Positions 18,153-27,244 of a stretch of 64,000 bases of DNA are shown one piece after another. The stretch is from Sulfitobacter guttiformis. Lineage in GTDB: Bacteria > Pseudomonadota > Alphaproteobacteria > Rhodobacterales > Rhodobacteraceae. Location: assembly GCF_003610455.1 (NCBI RefSeq), contig NZ_RAQK01000001.1, positions 1,612,001-1,676,000 on the forward strand, given 5' to 3'. The position numbers and the translations under genes are program-made. Under the pieces are notes generated by a model. The model worked only from the letters and a program-made list of their open reading frames with translations, was not told the DNA's origin and made no database searches. Positions within the stretch are counted from its first letter, which is position 1, and the number at the start of each line of letters is the position of its first letter.

Positions 18153-18995
18153 TTATCGCGGCCGCAGAAACCAGTACCAGACCCTATAGGCCTCCAGCAG
18201 ACCAAGCGGCACGAAATGGAACATTGCCGGGCCAAAACCACCCCAGTCATGTAGTGCCGCCCAGTGCAGGAGGGTCAGAACCGCAGCGGCATAGGTCGTG
18301 CGTTGCAGTGTCTTCCAGTTCTGGCCAATTTTCGCACGAAATAGTCTGATGAGGTGAGGGCCAGCGGCACGAAGATTACGAAGGCGATCCAGCCGGTCCA
18401 GATGTAGAGACTTGGTACGTCTGCCGTGACCTTCTGCACCGTGCCCAGATCAATCAGATACAACACCATGTGCGCCAGCGCATAAAAGAAGGCTGCGACG
18501 CCAAAATAACGGCGTTTTTTTGCAAGCAGCGCGGACCGCGCCAACCCTTAAAAAAGCAGCCCCAGCGGTGAGGCCATCATTCCGATAACCATGAAGCGCC
18601 CCGAACTCGCCGGTGGGATGCAGTGCTTCGTGATAGCTTTAGCGTCGGGTGCATTGATCAGGCTGTTGAGCACAACAAGACCGGGCAAGGCTAGGAGCAC
18701 CCAAAACCAGTAGGAGGAGAGTCGGGAAAACATGTCTGTGGTCGACAAGCGAAATCGCCCAGTAAACCACCAGCGGCACCCGTGTTGAAAGGCCGCGCCA
18801 CGCCCAGACCGCCCAGACTAGTGGCACGGCACCCACTACCGCGAACAGGTCCAGATAGGCGGGATAGTGCCACGCCTCGGAAGACCCGCCTGCATCAATG
18901 TCCTGGATCAGCACCCATGTGATCAAACGGCACAGTTCCAGCGCCAGCCAGATGCCGATGAGAAAGGCGCGTCGCGGTGCGGTAGTCTTCGACAC
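18153..18995 (-). pseudogene. Ferric-reductase-like transmembrane protein, pseudogene
   Basis: Joining three frames restores a multi-helix ferric-reductase-like (MsrQ/YedZ-type) heme-binding membrane protein. It has RFMVIGMMASPL, KKRRYFGVAAFFYALAHMVLYLID, WTGWIAFVIFVPLALTS and WKTLQRTTYAAAVLTLLHW, with the histidines expected to bind heme. Three lesions break it. There is a one-base gain near 18748, between AISL and STTDMF. There is a TAA stop at 18548-18550 after GLLF. One A is lost in the run at 18327-18334 (KLARTG instead of KIGQNW). The natural end is TAA at 18153-18155. The N-terminal start is uncertain; GTG at 18995 is used. It overlaps the end of the upstream pseudogene. Confidence 0.8.
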
Positions 18996-19645
18996 TCATG
19001 GTGCGGAAGGTCAGATCGGTGCCAAAGGCGCGGTTCATGTAGGCCGGAAGGTCGGTTTTGGTGATTAGCGTGCCGTGCAGATTGTAGGTCTGGCAGTGGT
19101 GTTGCGGTTCGGCCAATATAAGGGCGTAGGCCACCGCCAGTTCCCCACGCGTCGTATACCCACAACGCCCGTCGCCCGCGCAGTTGGCGATCTCGCCCGC
19201 CTTGCGATAGCTGTCGATATATCCGATGTCGGGCTCGATATAGATGCCGTTGCGCCCGATGACCCAGCCTATGCCACTGGCGCGAATGTCGGCCTCTGTC
19301 TTACGGTTGCTATTGACCACCGGCGACAAGGCGGCGCCGGTCTCAGGCCCCTGCACGCTGGTTTAAATGATCCGTTCCACGCCTACGGCTTTTGCCGCGG
19401 CAATCACATTGTGGTGCGCAGCCGGGTCGCCATTGCCCGGCACCAGCAGCAGGCGGTCCACCCCTTCCAGCGAGGCTTCAAGCTGCACTCGGTCGGCGTA
19501 GTCGCTGGGGTCGTACCTCGATATTCAGGTCGGTGACATTTTACGGGGTACGTGCCAGCCCGATGACGGTTTCGCCCCGTTCGGTCAACTCACTTGCGAT
19601 TGTTGCGCCCAGATGGCCGGACACTGCGGTAACTGCGATGATCCT
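18895..19645 (-). pseudogene. NAD(P)H-binding SDR/NmrA-like oxidoreductase, pseudogene
   Basis: The minus strand encodes an atypical short-chain dehydrogenase of the quinone-oxidoreductase or NmrA kind: IIAVTAVSGHLGATIASEL, LEASLEGVDRLLLVPG, NVIAAAKAVGVERII, TSVQG, then IGRNGIYIEPD and GYTTRGELAVAYALIL. It is broken by TAA at 19541-19543, a frameshift near 19512-19520 (EVR to YDPSDYADRV) and a second TAA at 19363-19365 where a tyrosine is expected (ERII-x-TSVQG). No start codon remains at the 5' end. It lies just downstream of the two SnoaL-like genes and was probably part of their operon. Confidence 0.8.
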
Positions 19646-19715
19646 ATTTTGTGCCTCTTGTGACAGGCAGGCTGCATGCAGCCTGCCGTGGGGAGTTCTA
19701 AGCTATCGGGCTAGA

Positions 19716-20207
19716 TCAGTCGTGATAGGCTTGGCTGACGGCAAAGCTGTCCTCGAACCAATGCCACAGCACTACCTGGCCGTCTTTCACTTTGGCACGC
19801 AGGGCAAAGGTAAATTCACCGGTCTCCTTGCCCGTATGGGTGGTGATGCCGTTCATCTTGCCAAAGACGGCTACGGTGTCGCCCGAAGCAAAGGCATCGG
19901 TGTTTTCCCAGGCTGTAGTCTTGAAATTCTCCGAGAATCTGCCGAGGAAGGAGAAGACGTTCTCTTTGCCCTTCGCCCCGCCGATCCATGGCAGACTTGG
20001 GTCGCCTTCGTTGTGCCAGACCATGTCATCGGCCATGAGCTTACCCATGATGTCCATGTCACCTGATCCCATCGCGCCCATGAAGGCCATGACGGTGTCA
20101 AAGCTTGCCTGTGTCTGTTCGTCCATTTCCTGTGCTCCTGCGTGTTGTCCAATGATGATTGCGAGCGATGCGCCCAGCGAAGTTTTCAATAGTGTTCTGC
20201 GGTTCAT
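19716..20207 (-). CDS. SnoaL/NTF2-like secreted protein with a twin-arginine-like leader
   Basis: The 163-residue product has an N-terminal leader (MNRRTLLKTSLGASLAIII, then GQHAGAQ) with paired arginines before a hydrophobic stretch, so export by Tat is possible. The rest is one NTF2/SnoaL-like alpha-beta barrel (FMGAMGSGDMDIMGKLMADDMVWHNEG to VVLWHWFEDSFAV). Such folds serve as isomerases, hydratases or ligand-binding proteins; no activity can be assigned. GGAGC before the ATG is a good ribosome site. It follows the double-SnoaL gene by 49 bases that contain a strong hairpin. Confidence 0.82.
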   Translation of the reverse strand: MNRRTLLKTSLGASLAIIIGQHAGAQEMDEQTQASFDTVMAFMGAMGSGDMDIMGKLMADDMVWHNEGDPSLPWIGGAKGKENVFSFLGRFSENFKTTAWENTDAFASGDTVAVFGKMNGITTHTGKETGEFTFALRAKVKDGQVVLWHWFEDSFAVSQAYHD

Positions 20208-20224
20208 TTTGTGCTCCTTCTTTG

Positions 20225-20245
20225 CGCCCGGGTCCGGCCCGGGCG
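20225..20245 (-). repeat. Intercistronic hairpin between two SnoaL-like genes
   Basis: CGCCCGGG (20225-20232) and CCCGGGCG (20238-20245) form a perfect eight-base-pair stem with a five-base loop. No T run follows, so a role in mRNA processing or stability is likelier than termination. Confidence 0.55.
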
Positions 20246-20256
20246 TCGGGCTGTGA

Positions 20257-21099
20257 TCAGAATTTGCCGGCTTCGTTATGGGCGGCCCCTTCGCCGGGCA
20301 TGGGCGCGATGACGTCCCAATGTTCGACGATCAGTCCGTCCTCGACGCGGAAGAGGTCGTAAAAGGCGGTGGGTTCGCCGCCCAACGCGCCCTCAGACAG
20401 TGTGAGGACAAAGTTGCCCTCGCCGATCACCTGATGGACATCGGTGTATTCCATGGAAATGCCCTGCGCGGCCATCTCGGCCATGAAAGCGCCAAAGCCG
20501 TCCAGCCCGTCAGCCACCATCGGGTTGTGTTGCGCGTAGTTGGCGGGATTGATGTACTGGGTGAAATCAACCTGCTCTTGGTTGATCAGCGCACGGGTGA
20601 TGAACTCTTTGACCTTGGCCTTGTTGGCGGCGGTCTGGTCCAGATCGGTGATCGCGGTCGCGCCGTCAATCTGACTGCGGCCCGAAGGGTTGGCGGGCTG
20701 TTCGGGGATCAGGTTGTCCCAATGTTCAACGATCTTGCCATCCTCGACGCGAAAGACGTCAAAGCCGATCATCGGCGTTTCGCCGAACCCCTCATAGCGG
20801 GCATGCACGGCGACAATGTCGCCATCCGCGATCATCCGCACATAGTCGGCCTTGAAATTGCCGTTGCCCGCAAGAAAGCCGACGACGCCCTTCTGCGCGT
20901 CAATGCCATTGGCGAACATCTCGTTGTGCTGGGTGATGTCTGTGGCAAAATACTGATCGACCGCAGCCACATCGCCGGCCAGCAGCGTGTTTTTCAGCGC
21001 TTCAAGAACAAAGGCCTTGGTGACGGCGCTGTCGGCCAGCGCGGTCAGCGGCAGGGTCGCAACGATTGCGGCCGATGCAAAAAGTTGGTTCAGGGTCAT
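20257..21099 (-). CDS. Secreted protein with two SnoaL/NTF2-like domains
   Basis: The 280-residue product has a signal peptide (MTLNQLFASAAIVATLPLTALA, cut before DSAV) and two consecutive SnoaL-like domains, about residues 25-140 and 155-275. The repeats are visible as DITQHNEMFANG against NYAQHNPMVADG, and DVFRVEDGKIVEHWDNLIP against DLFRVEDGLIVEHWDVIAP, so one domain arose by internal duplication. The conserved QHN and VEHWD segments line the usual pocket. Ligand and reaction are unknown. It is the first SnoaL gene of the cluster and is probably cotranscribed with DUF2218 upstream. Confidence 0.85.
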   Translation of the reverse strand: MTLNQLFASAAIVATLPLTALADSAVTKAFVLEALKNTLLAGDVAAVDQYFATDITQHNEMFANGIDAQKGVVGFLAGNGNFKADYVRMIADGDIVAVHARYEGFGETPMIGFDVFRVEDGKIVEHWDNLIPEQPANPSGRSQIDGATAITDLDQTAANKAKVKEFITRALINQEQVDFTQYINPANYAQHNPMVADGLDGFGAFMAEMAAQGISMEYTDVHQVIGEGNFVLTLSEGALGGEPTAFYDLFRVEDGLIVEHWDVIAPMPGEGAAHNEAGKF

Positions 21100-21140
21100 T
21101 GTGGTCTCCTCGGGGTTGGTTGGGCATGCCCGCTCTGATC

Positions 21141-21159
21141 GCGCCCCGGGGTGGGGCGC
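21141..21159 (-). repeat. GC-rich hairpin between the DUF2218 and double-SnoaL genes
   Basis: GCGCCCC (21141-21147) pairs with GGGGCGC (21153-21159) over a five-base loop in the 108-base gap. No T run follows on the minus strand. Confidence 0.45.
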
Positions 21160-21207
21160 GCTGAGGCAGGGATCGGGTGGATAGATGGCAGTGTTAGCGG
21201 GTGGGCG

Positions 21208-21504
21208 TCAGGCTTTGGTGCCGTTGGCGACAGTCCAGGTCAGGTCCGGATTTTCGCGGAAGGCAAAGCGGTCCAGATGGCTGGAAATCACTTCAGCGGT
21301 TTGGTCGAGTTGCGGCCTGTCAGGTGCTTCAACAGTCAGGAGCAACCCGTTTCCGTCAGCACAAAGCACGCATTGGCCGAAGGGCAGCTCGATCCGTCCG
21401 AAACTAGGCTGGTGGGTTACCGGGACTTTGTGCCCGAAATGTTTGCACAGTGAACCCAGATAGCGTTCCGCATTCGGAGTGGTGAAGAATGTGCTCGCGT
21501 CCAT
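21208..21504 (-). CDS. DUF2218 domain protein
   Basis: The 98-residue protein fits DUF2218: TPNAERYLGSLCKHFGHKV, then IELPFGQCVLCADGNGLLL and a C-terminal VISSHLDRFAFRENPDLTW. The family is small and uncharacterised, and it is often found with iron-related or redox genes. AAAGGAG lies upstream of the ATG. The gene is the first of the minus-strand cluster and divergent from a LysR regulator 95 bases away, which probably controls it. Confidence 0.82.
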   Translation of the reverse strand: MDASTFFTTPNAERYLGSLCKHFGHKVPVTHQPSFGRIELPFGQCVLCADGNGLLLTVEAPDRPQLDQTAEVISSHLDRFAFRENPDLTWTVANGTKA

Positions 21505-21599
21505 ATTGTCGCTCCTTTTCCTGCATAGAACATCTATCCTTGCGAGACTGATCGGGGTATTTACAAAATTCAGAAGTCATAATTCGGACAGGCAGAACA

Positions 21600-22508
21600 A
21601 TGATCGAGTATCTGCGGCACATGGCAATCTTTGCCAGCGTTGTCGATGAAGGGTCTTTTCGAGGGGCTGCAAAGGCGATCGGCCTTGCGCCTTCGCGTGT
21701 CAGCGAAACGGTCTCTGATCTTGAAAGCTATCTTGGTGTGACCTTGCTGTACCGCACAACGCGCAAGATCGCGCTGACGAACGAGGGCCGCATGTTCTAC
21801 GCACGCGTTGCAGAGATGCTGCGCAGTGCGGAAAGCGGGCTGAACGATCTTAACGCCTTGTCATTGGAACCCGTCGGTGCACTGCGGGTATCAATGCCAG
21901 CCTTCATGTCCACTTCCTCATTAGCGACGGCTATCGCAGAATTCGTTCGGCAACACCCTCAAGTGGCCATTTCGGTCTCTTACACCGACGAACGGAAAGA
22001 TCTGCTGGAAGACGGATTTGACGTGAACATTCGCGTGGGATGGCTGGATGACAGTTCGATGATGTCTCGCAAACTGGGCGAAAGCGACCGGGCGCTGGTG
22101 GCGGGTGCCAAGTATGCTTCGACCCGCCCGCAACCTACGCACCCCTCTGATTTAGAGAGCTGGGACTGGCTCCGCTACAAATACCGGCCTGATCACACCA
22201 CATTGAGCGGGCCTGATGGGAAAGTAGTCAAGGTTCTGGGGCAAGCGCGCATCGAAGTCGACAGCATCGACGCGTTACATCACTTCACCTGCCAGAACCT
22301 CGGCGTTACGGTCCTGCCAGAACACCTTGCCGCACGTGGTGAAGCCAAGGGTGAGCTGGTGCGCCTTCTGCCGGATTGGGGCTTGATCCCGATTGGCTTT
22401 TTCGCCGTCTGGCCGGACACGTCCCGCCGTGAGAGCCTTACGTTACTCTTCGTGCGCTTTATCGCTCTGCAACAAGAGAATTTGAAAAAAGTAAGGGCCC
22501 TTGAGTAA
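21600..22508 (+). CDS. LysR-family transcriptional regulator
   Basis: A 302-residue LysR regulator with the N-terminal winged helix-turn-helix (FASVVDEGSFRGAAKAIGLAPSRVSETVSDLE, residues 11-42) and YRTTRKIALTNEG. An effector-binding domain follows with the CrgA/AaeR-like SYTDERKDLLEDGFDVNIRVG pattern. It is divergent from the DUF2218-SnoaL cluster, the usual layout for a LysR regulator and its target. The inducer is unknown; the target cluster suggests a redox or electrophile signal. A long convergent hairpin separates it from frmA. Confidence 0.9.
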   Translation: MIEYLRHMAIFASVVDEGSFRGAAKAIGLAPSRVSETVSDLESYLGVTLLYRTTRKIALTNEGRMFYARVAEMLRSAESGLNDLNALSLEPVGALRVSMPAFMSTSSLATAIAEFVRQHPQVAISVSYTDERKDLLEDGFDVNIRVGWLDDSSMMSRKLGESDRALVAGAKYASTRPQPTHPSDLESWDWLRYKYRPDHTTLSGPDGKVVKVLGQARIEVDSIDALHHFTCQNLGVTVLPEHLAARGEAKGELVRLLPDWGLIPIGFFAVWPDTSRRESLTLLFVRFIALQQENLKKVRALE

Positions 22509-22544
22509 TCGGTGCTCTGGAAAGGTGGTTCCGGTCGCACCGAT
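22508..22544. terminator. Long hairpin between convergent LysR and frmA genes
   Basis: ATCGGTGC (22508-22515) pairs with GCACCGAT (22537-22544), and an inner CTGGAA pairs with TTCCGG. It sits exactly between two convergent stops. It lacks a T run on either side, so termination is likely but not certain. Confidence 0.45.
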
Positions 22545-22566
22545 ACGGGCACGGCCAAGAGAAGGA

Positions 22567-23751
<1,185 letters not shown>

Positions 23752-23798
23752 CTAAACTGTTTCCTTGCAGTTATAATGGATAGAATTCGAAAAACACT

Positions 23799-23817
23799 AT
23801 TACCTATATGAGATAAT
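23799..23817 (+). promoter_or_regulatory. Candidate LysR box between frmA and its divergent regulator
   Basis: ATTA, eleven bases, then TAAT (23799-23817) forms the dyad T-N11-A core typical of LysR binding sites. It lies 31 bases upstream of the LysR start in the 153-base divergent region. Assignment rests on pattern and position. Confidence 0.4.
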
Positions 23818-23847
23818 AACTGTGACGCTGAGCACGAAAGGACCATC

Positions 23848-24717
23848 ATGCTAAGTTGGGAAGGTGTTTCCGAGTTTGTCGCCGTGGCCGAAGCCCAGAG
23901 CTTTACTGCCGCCGCCAACCGCTTGGGGATTTCCACTGCTCAGGTCAGCCGCCAAGTCGGCGCACTTGAGGTGCGTCTGGACACCAAACTTTTCTATCGT
24001 ACAACACGCAAGGTTACGATCACCGAGACAGGGCAAGTGTATTACAACCACTGTCGCCAAGTACTCGAGGGCCTTGCCGAGGCCGAACGCGCGGTAACCG
24101 ATCTGCATCAGCACCCCAAAGGTCGGCTTAACATGACCGCCCCGGTGAAGTTTGGCGAAAACCGCATCGCGCCATTGATTAACGATTTTCTGCAGCGTTA
24201 TCCGGAACTTGAGATCAACCTCAGACTGACCAACCAACGACTTGATCTTGTAGCGGAAAGCTATGATCTGGCGATCCGGCTCGGTGAACTGGAAGACAGT
24301 TCGATGATGGCAAAAAGACTTTCCTCTCGCAGGCATTATACCTGTGCCGCGCCAGAATATCTTGCTGCTCATGGCACCCCAAATGCCCTATCCGAACTTG
24401 ACGCCCACAATTGCTTGCAAGGCACCTTAGGCTATTGGCGATTTCAAGAAAATGGGACCACGCGGCATACCCGGGTAAAGGGAAATCTGCGCTGCAACAG
24501 TGGCGCGTCACTGGTTGATGCAGCGCGAAAAAATCTGGGGATCATTCAGTTGCCAGATTATTATGTGGAGGCAGATATTTCTGCCGGGCGCCTGATCTCT
24601 GTTTTGGAAACATACCGCAGGCCGGACGATGGTATATGGGCGATCTATCCGCAAAACCGTCATCTCTCACCAAAGGTGCGGCTGCTGATTGATTATTTTC
24701 GGGAAGGGTTGCGATGA
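23848..24717 (+). CDS. LysR-family transcriptional regulator divergent from frmA
   Basis: A 289-residue LysR regulator: the helix-turn-helix spans VAVAEAQSFTAAANRLGISTAQVSRQVGALE, followed by FYRTTRKVTITETGQ and a periplasmic-binding-like effector domain with NLRLTNQRLDLVAESYDLAIRLG. It is divergent from glutathione-dependent formaldehyde dehydrogenase with a LysR-box candidate between them. Control of formaldehyde or nitrosative detoxification is therefore the natural inference. It is similar in type to the other LysR protein in this window (same YRTTRK element) but clearly distinct. Confidence 0.9.
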   Translation: MLSWEGVSEFVAVAEAQSFTAAANRLGISTAQVSRQVGALEVRLDTKLFYRTTRKVTITETGQVYYNHCRQVLEGLAEAERAVTDLHQHPKGRLNMTAPVKFGENRIAPLINDFLQRYPELEINLRLTNQRLDLVAESYDLAIRLGELEDSSMMAKRLSSRRHYTCAAPEYLAAHGTPNALSELDAHNCLQGTLGYWRFQENGTTRHTRVKGNLRCNSGASLVDAARKNLGIIQLPDYYVEADISAGRLISVLETYRRPDDGIWAIYPQNRHLSPKVRLLIDYFREGLR

Positions 24718-25173
24718 ATGGCAGTTCTCGCTTTTACAGCTGAGGAATGCGGCCTGAATAGTCAGCAGGGAAGCGTTAAGATGGCTGACAGAGCGACATC
24801 ACGATGACCTCGTCCGGCAAGAGCCAGTCTCTATTCAAGCTCTCGTTGTACAGTCACGCTAAGCGCATGCCGGCCTTTCCGATCAAGAGCAGCGAAGGGC
24901 CGGTTTCTGCCCCTGTCGTCGGTCGACACGGACGGCCCGAAGCGGCCGTTGGTGTGAAACGCGTCTAATGGCCGCTCCCAGCTCAAAGCGGACATGGCCG
25001 AACGATGCCATGGACGGACTCCGATCGTTCACTGCATACTGGTGATACGCCCAAAATAGCGAAGATGACTAACATCCAGCTTATCTTACACGCCCACAGT
25101 GTTTACTCTCGGCATAATGCTCTTTTCAATCCGTCGACGTGTCAGACTGCTGTTTAACATCAACAATGTCTGA
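24718..25173 (+). other. Spacer without a supported gene
   Basis: About 455 bases with no credible frame. The stretch around 24930-25010 (cggcccgaagcggccgttgg and neighbours) is rich in short GC-rich inverted words and looks like eroded dispersed spacer repeat. Confidence 0.35.
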
Positions 25174-25638
25174 TCAGAAATCCCCTGGTGCACATTGGAG
25201 GCAAACGAGCCCTTCGTTGCGCCAAGCCTCGACGACCGAAGTGCGGTCATCAATTACCAGCCAGGGCTTGAAGCCATCTGCTTTCATTTCGTTCAGCGCA
25301 CTGCGCTTTACTTCTGGGTCGCTGGCACTGTCCTGATCCATTGCCCGCAAATATATACCGTCGAAGGGTAGGTCATGTTTGTGAAGCCATGCAATCGTGT
25401 GTTCGGCCCAGCCTCTTGGCCGCCCGGAACAGATCACGATGGTCTCCCCGCTTTCTTTCAGCCGGCGCATAAGTTTCGCAATTGGTGCAATCAACGCGGC
25501 ATCAGCCATGGCATGATGAAACTCGTCCCAGTGTTTTTCAACACCGTGCACAAGATGGCCAAGACGGTCTGCATCGAATTCAGCAAGTGTACCATCGACG
25601 TCGAATACCACACATGGGGTAGGTACTGCTTGGGTCAC
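25174..25638 (-). CDS. HAD phosphatase of the T4 Pnkp 3'-phosphatase type
   Basis: The 154-residue protein is a stand-alone HAD phosphatase. Motif I is VVFDVDGTLAEF (residues 10-21), motif II is ICSGRPRG, and the tail VIDDRTSVVEAWRNEGLVC closely follows the end of the phosphatase domain of T4 polynucleotide kinase-phosphatase (IDDRTQVVEMWR, from memory). Enzymes of that type remove 3'-phosphates and 2',3'-cyclic phosphates from nucleic-acid ends. No kinase domain is fused here. Its ATG overlaps the stop of the histidine phosphatase gene by four bases, and it is the last gene of the transporter operon. Confidence 0.85.
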   Translation of the reverse strand: MTQAVPTPCVVFDVDGTLAEFDADRLGHLVHGVEKHWDEFHHAMADAALIAPIAKLMRRLKESGETIVICSGRPRGWAEHTIAWLHKHDLPFDGIYLRAMDQDSASDPEVKRSALNEMKADGFKPWLVIDDRTSVVEAWRNEGLVCLQCAPGDF

Positions 25639-26180
25639 AGGGGCTTCTCCATCATTTTACTGTCTGTTTGTGTGAAAAGGAGCGGTGTCGCATTTGGGGG
25701 GCGCTGCCCTGCGTCACCGGTTGTCCAAAGGATGCGCACCGCACGAATGATGCCTGAATGACAAACCAGTATCGGCATCTTTCCCTGCGAGGTGGTGCAT
25801 ATTTCTGTAATCGCGGCGTGCACGCGCATTATCATGTCGGACCAGCTTTCGCCTTGATCCGGCGTATCTTCTCGGAGGGGCTGTGCAGTCAGTGGTTTCC
25901 CCTCAAATACGCCCCAGTCGCGTTCTCTTAATCCGTTGTGCAGCTTGAAATGCTGACCCGGAAAGGCAAGGCGTGCAGTGTCTTGCGCCCGTGACATCGG
26001 GCTGGCGTAGATCGCGATTTGCTCTGGCCATGTTGTATGAGACAGCGCACGCGCCTGATCGCGTCCCAGCTGGGTCAGCTGAACATCCGTGACACCCGCG
26101 ATGATCGCATCTGCGTTGGCGGTCGTCTCTCCGTGGCGGATCAGGCAAAAGTCCTGAGATGGCAAAGGGGGCGTGTTCAT
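25635..26180 (-). CDS. Histidine phosphatase superfamily protein (phosphoglycerate-mutase-like)
   Basis: The 181-residue protein has the catalytic LIRHGETTANA (residues 13-23), the second active-site element ASPMSRAQDTARL, the acid residue region LRERDWGVFEGKPL and the C-terminal VCHSGIIRAVR. These give the two histidines and two arginines of the family. It is of the cobalamin-phosphatase/PhoE size class, so a small phosphomonoester is a likely substrate. It overlaps the MBL gene upstream and the HAD gene downstream by four bases each, so all three should be made together. Confidence 0.87.
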   Translation of the reverse strand: MNTPPLPSQDFCLIRHGETTANADAIIAGVTDVQLTQLGRDQARALSHTTWPEQIAIYASPMSRAQDTARLAFPGQHFKLHNGLRERDWGVFEGKPLTAQPLREDTPDQGESWSDMIMRVHAAITEICTTSQGKMPILVCHSGIIRAVRILWTTGDAGQRPPNATPLLFTQTDSKMMEKPL

Positions 26181-27244
26181 AAGCGCACCCGATCGTGGAA
26201 GAACACCTCGGCATCCAACCCTTCAACAAGGTAATCCTCAGGATGGGTGCAAAAAGCGGGCGCAAAGCGCTTTGCGCCAAGGCGCTTTAGCATCTTCACC
26301 TGATCGCGCAGGGGGGGATGCACGTTCCAACGTTGGAAATAGCCGCCCGGAACACTGCAAATGCCACGCGCATGGGCCGTCATATGGCCTGTGAATACAA
26401 CATGGGCATCTCGCCCCAAACGGCCGCTTTCATGCCAAGCCCGAACATACCCCCAAGCGGCACCACCATCGGCGTTGGGTGTATCGCAGATAAGGAAACG
26501 CGCTTGCTCCATCGGGCCACGGTCCAGAAGTGGAGCGATTTCATTCGCATTGGCACTGACATTGCCACTGCTCAGCGCGGCGCGCAGCGTATCTTGGCAC
26601 TCAGGGTCAAGCATTACACTTTCAGGTCCGTAGCGGCGGATCAGATGCAGTGCCATCTCACCTGCACGGCCAGACGGGGGCACAGGCAAAAGCACCTGAC
26701 CCTGCACCCTGTCCAACAGAGCATGCATCGCCTCAAGGCGTTGAGATTGCGGGACGTCATCCAAATGATAAGAGCAATCCAAAATGGCTGTCGCAGCCGG
26801 AGGCGGCGCATCGAAGGAAAACCAATCAGATTCCTCAGACCAATCACCAGAATAGTAGAACCCTTCTCCCAGATCGAAGTGGAACCAAACACCGCCCATC
26901 GCATGCCCATTGCGACCGGTGGTCAGTGTGACGCCATCGATCACCGTCTGACCTTGCTCGGGCAACAGATGCACTTTAGCGGCAGGGGGAAGCGCCTTGG
27001 CCGTTTGCGCCGTGGCATATATGGGCAGCCCTGCCTCAACAGCATAAGAGGCCCCGCCGATGTGATCAACGTGGTCATGGGTGATGAACACCGCCTCGGC
27101 CCGCTCCAGCCAGAGGGGATCGAAATGCGCGTTAGCCTCGGGGCCAAAGCCGCAATCAAGCAGCCAAATTCGATCATCCAAGGTCAGCTGGATGCATGCG
27201 GGGCCTTTGTCCCCGATGCCGGAAAGTAAACGTATGCTTTGCAT
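26177..27244 (-). CDS. Metallo-beta-lactamase-fold hydrolase, beta-CASP-like
   Basis: The 355-residue protein has the zinc motif THDHVDHIGG near residue 55, further ligands in GRNGHAMGG and YYSGDW, and a long insertion. The insertion contains VLLPVPPSGRAGEMAL, and VFTGHMTAHARG and a late histidine (FCTHPE) follow. This pattern resembles beta-CASP nucleases of the RNase J/CPSF group more than simple thioesterases. A role in cleaving a phosphodiester is plausible but not shown. It begins right after the ATPase stop and overlaps the next gene by four bases. Confidence 0.8.
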   Translation of the reverse strand: MQSIRLLSGIGDKGPACIQLTLDDRIWLLDCGFGPEANAHFDPLWLERAEAVFITHDHVDHIGGASYAVEAGLPIYATAQTAKALPPAAKVHLLPEQGQTVIDGVTLTTGRNGHAMGGVWFHFDLGEGFYYSGDWSEESDWFSFDAPPPAATAILDCSYHLDDVPQSQRLEAMHALLDRVQGQVLLPVPPSGRAGEMALHLIRRYGPESVMLDPECQDTLRAALSSGNVSANANEIAPLLDRGPMEQARFLICDTPNADGGAAWGYVRAWHESGRLGRDAHVVFTGHMTAHARGICSVPGGYFQRWNVHPPLRDQVKMLKRLGAKRFAPAFCTHPEDYLVEGLDAEVFFHDRVRL

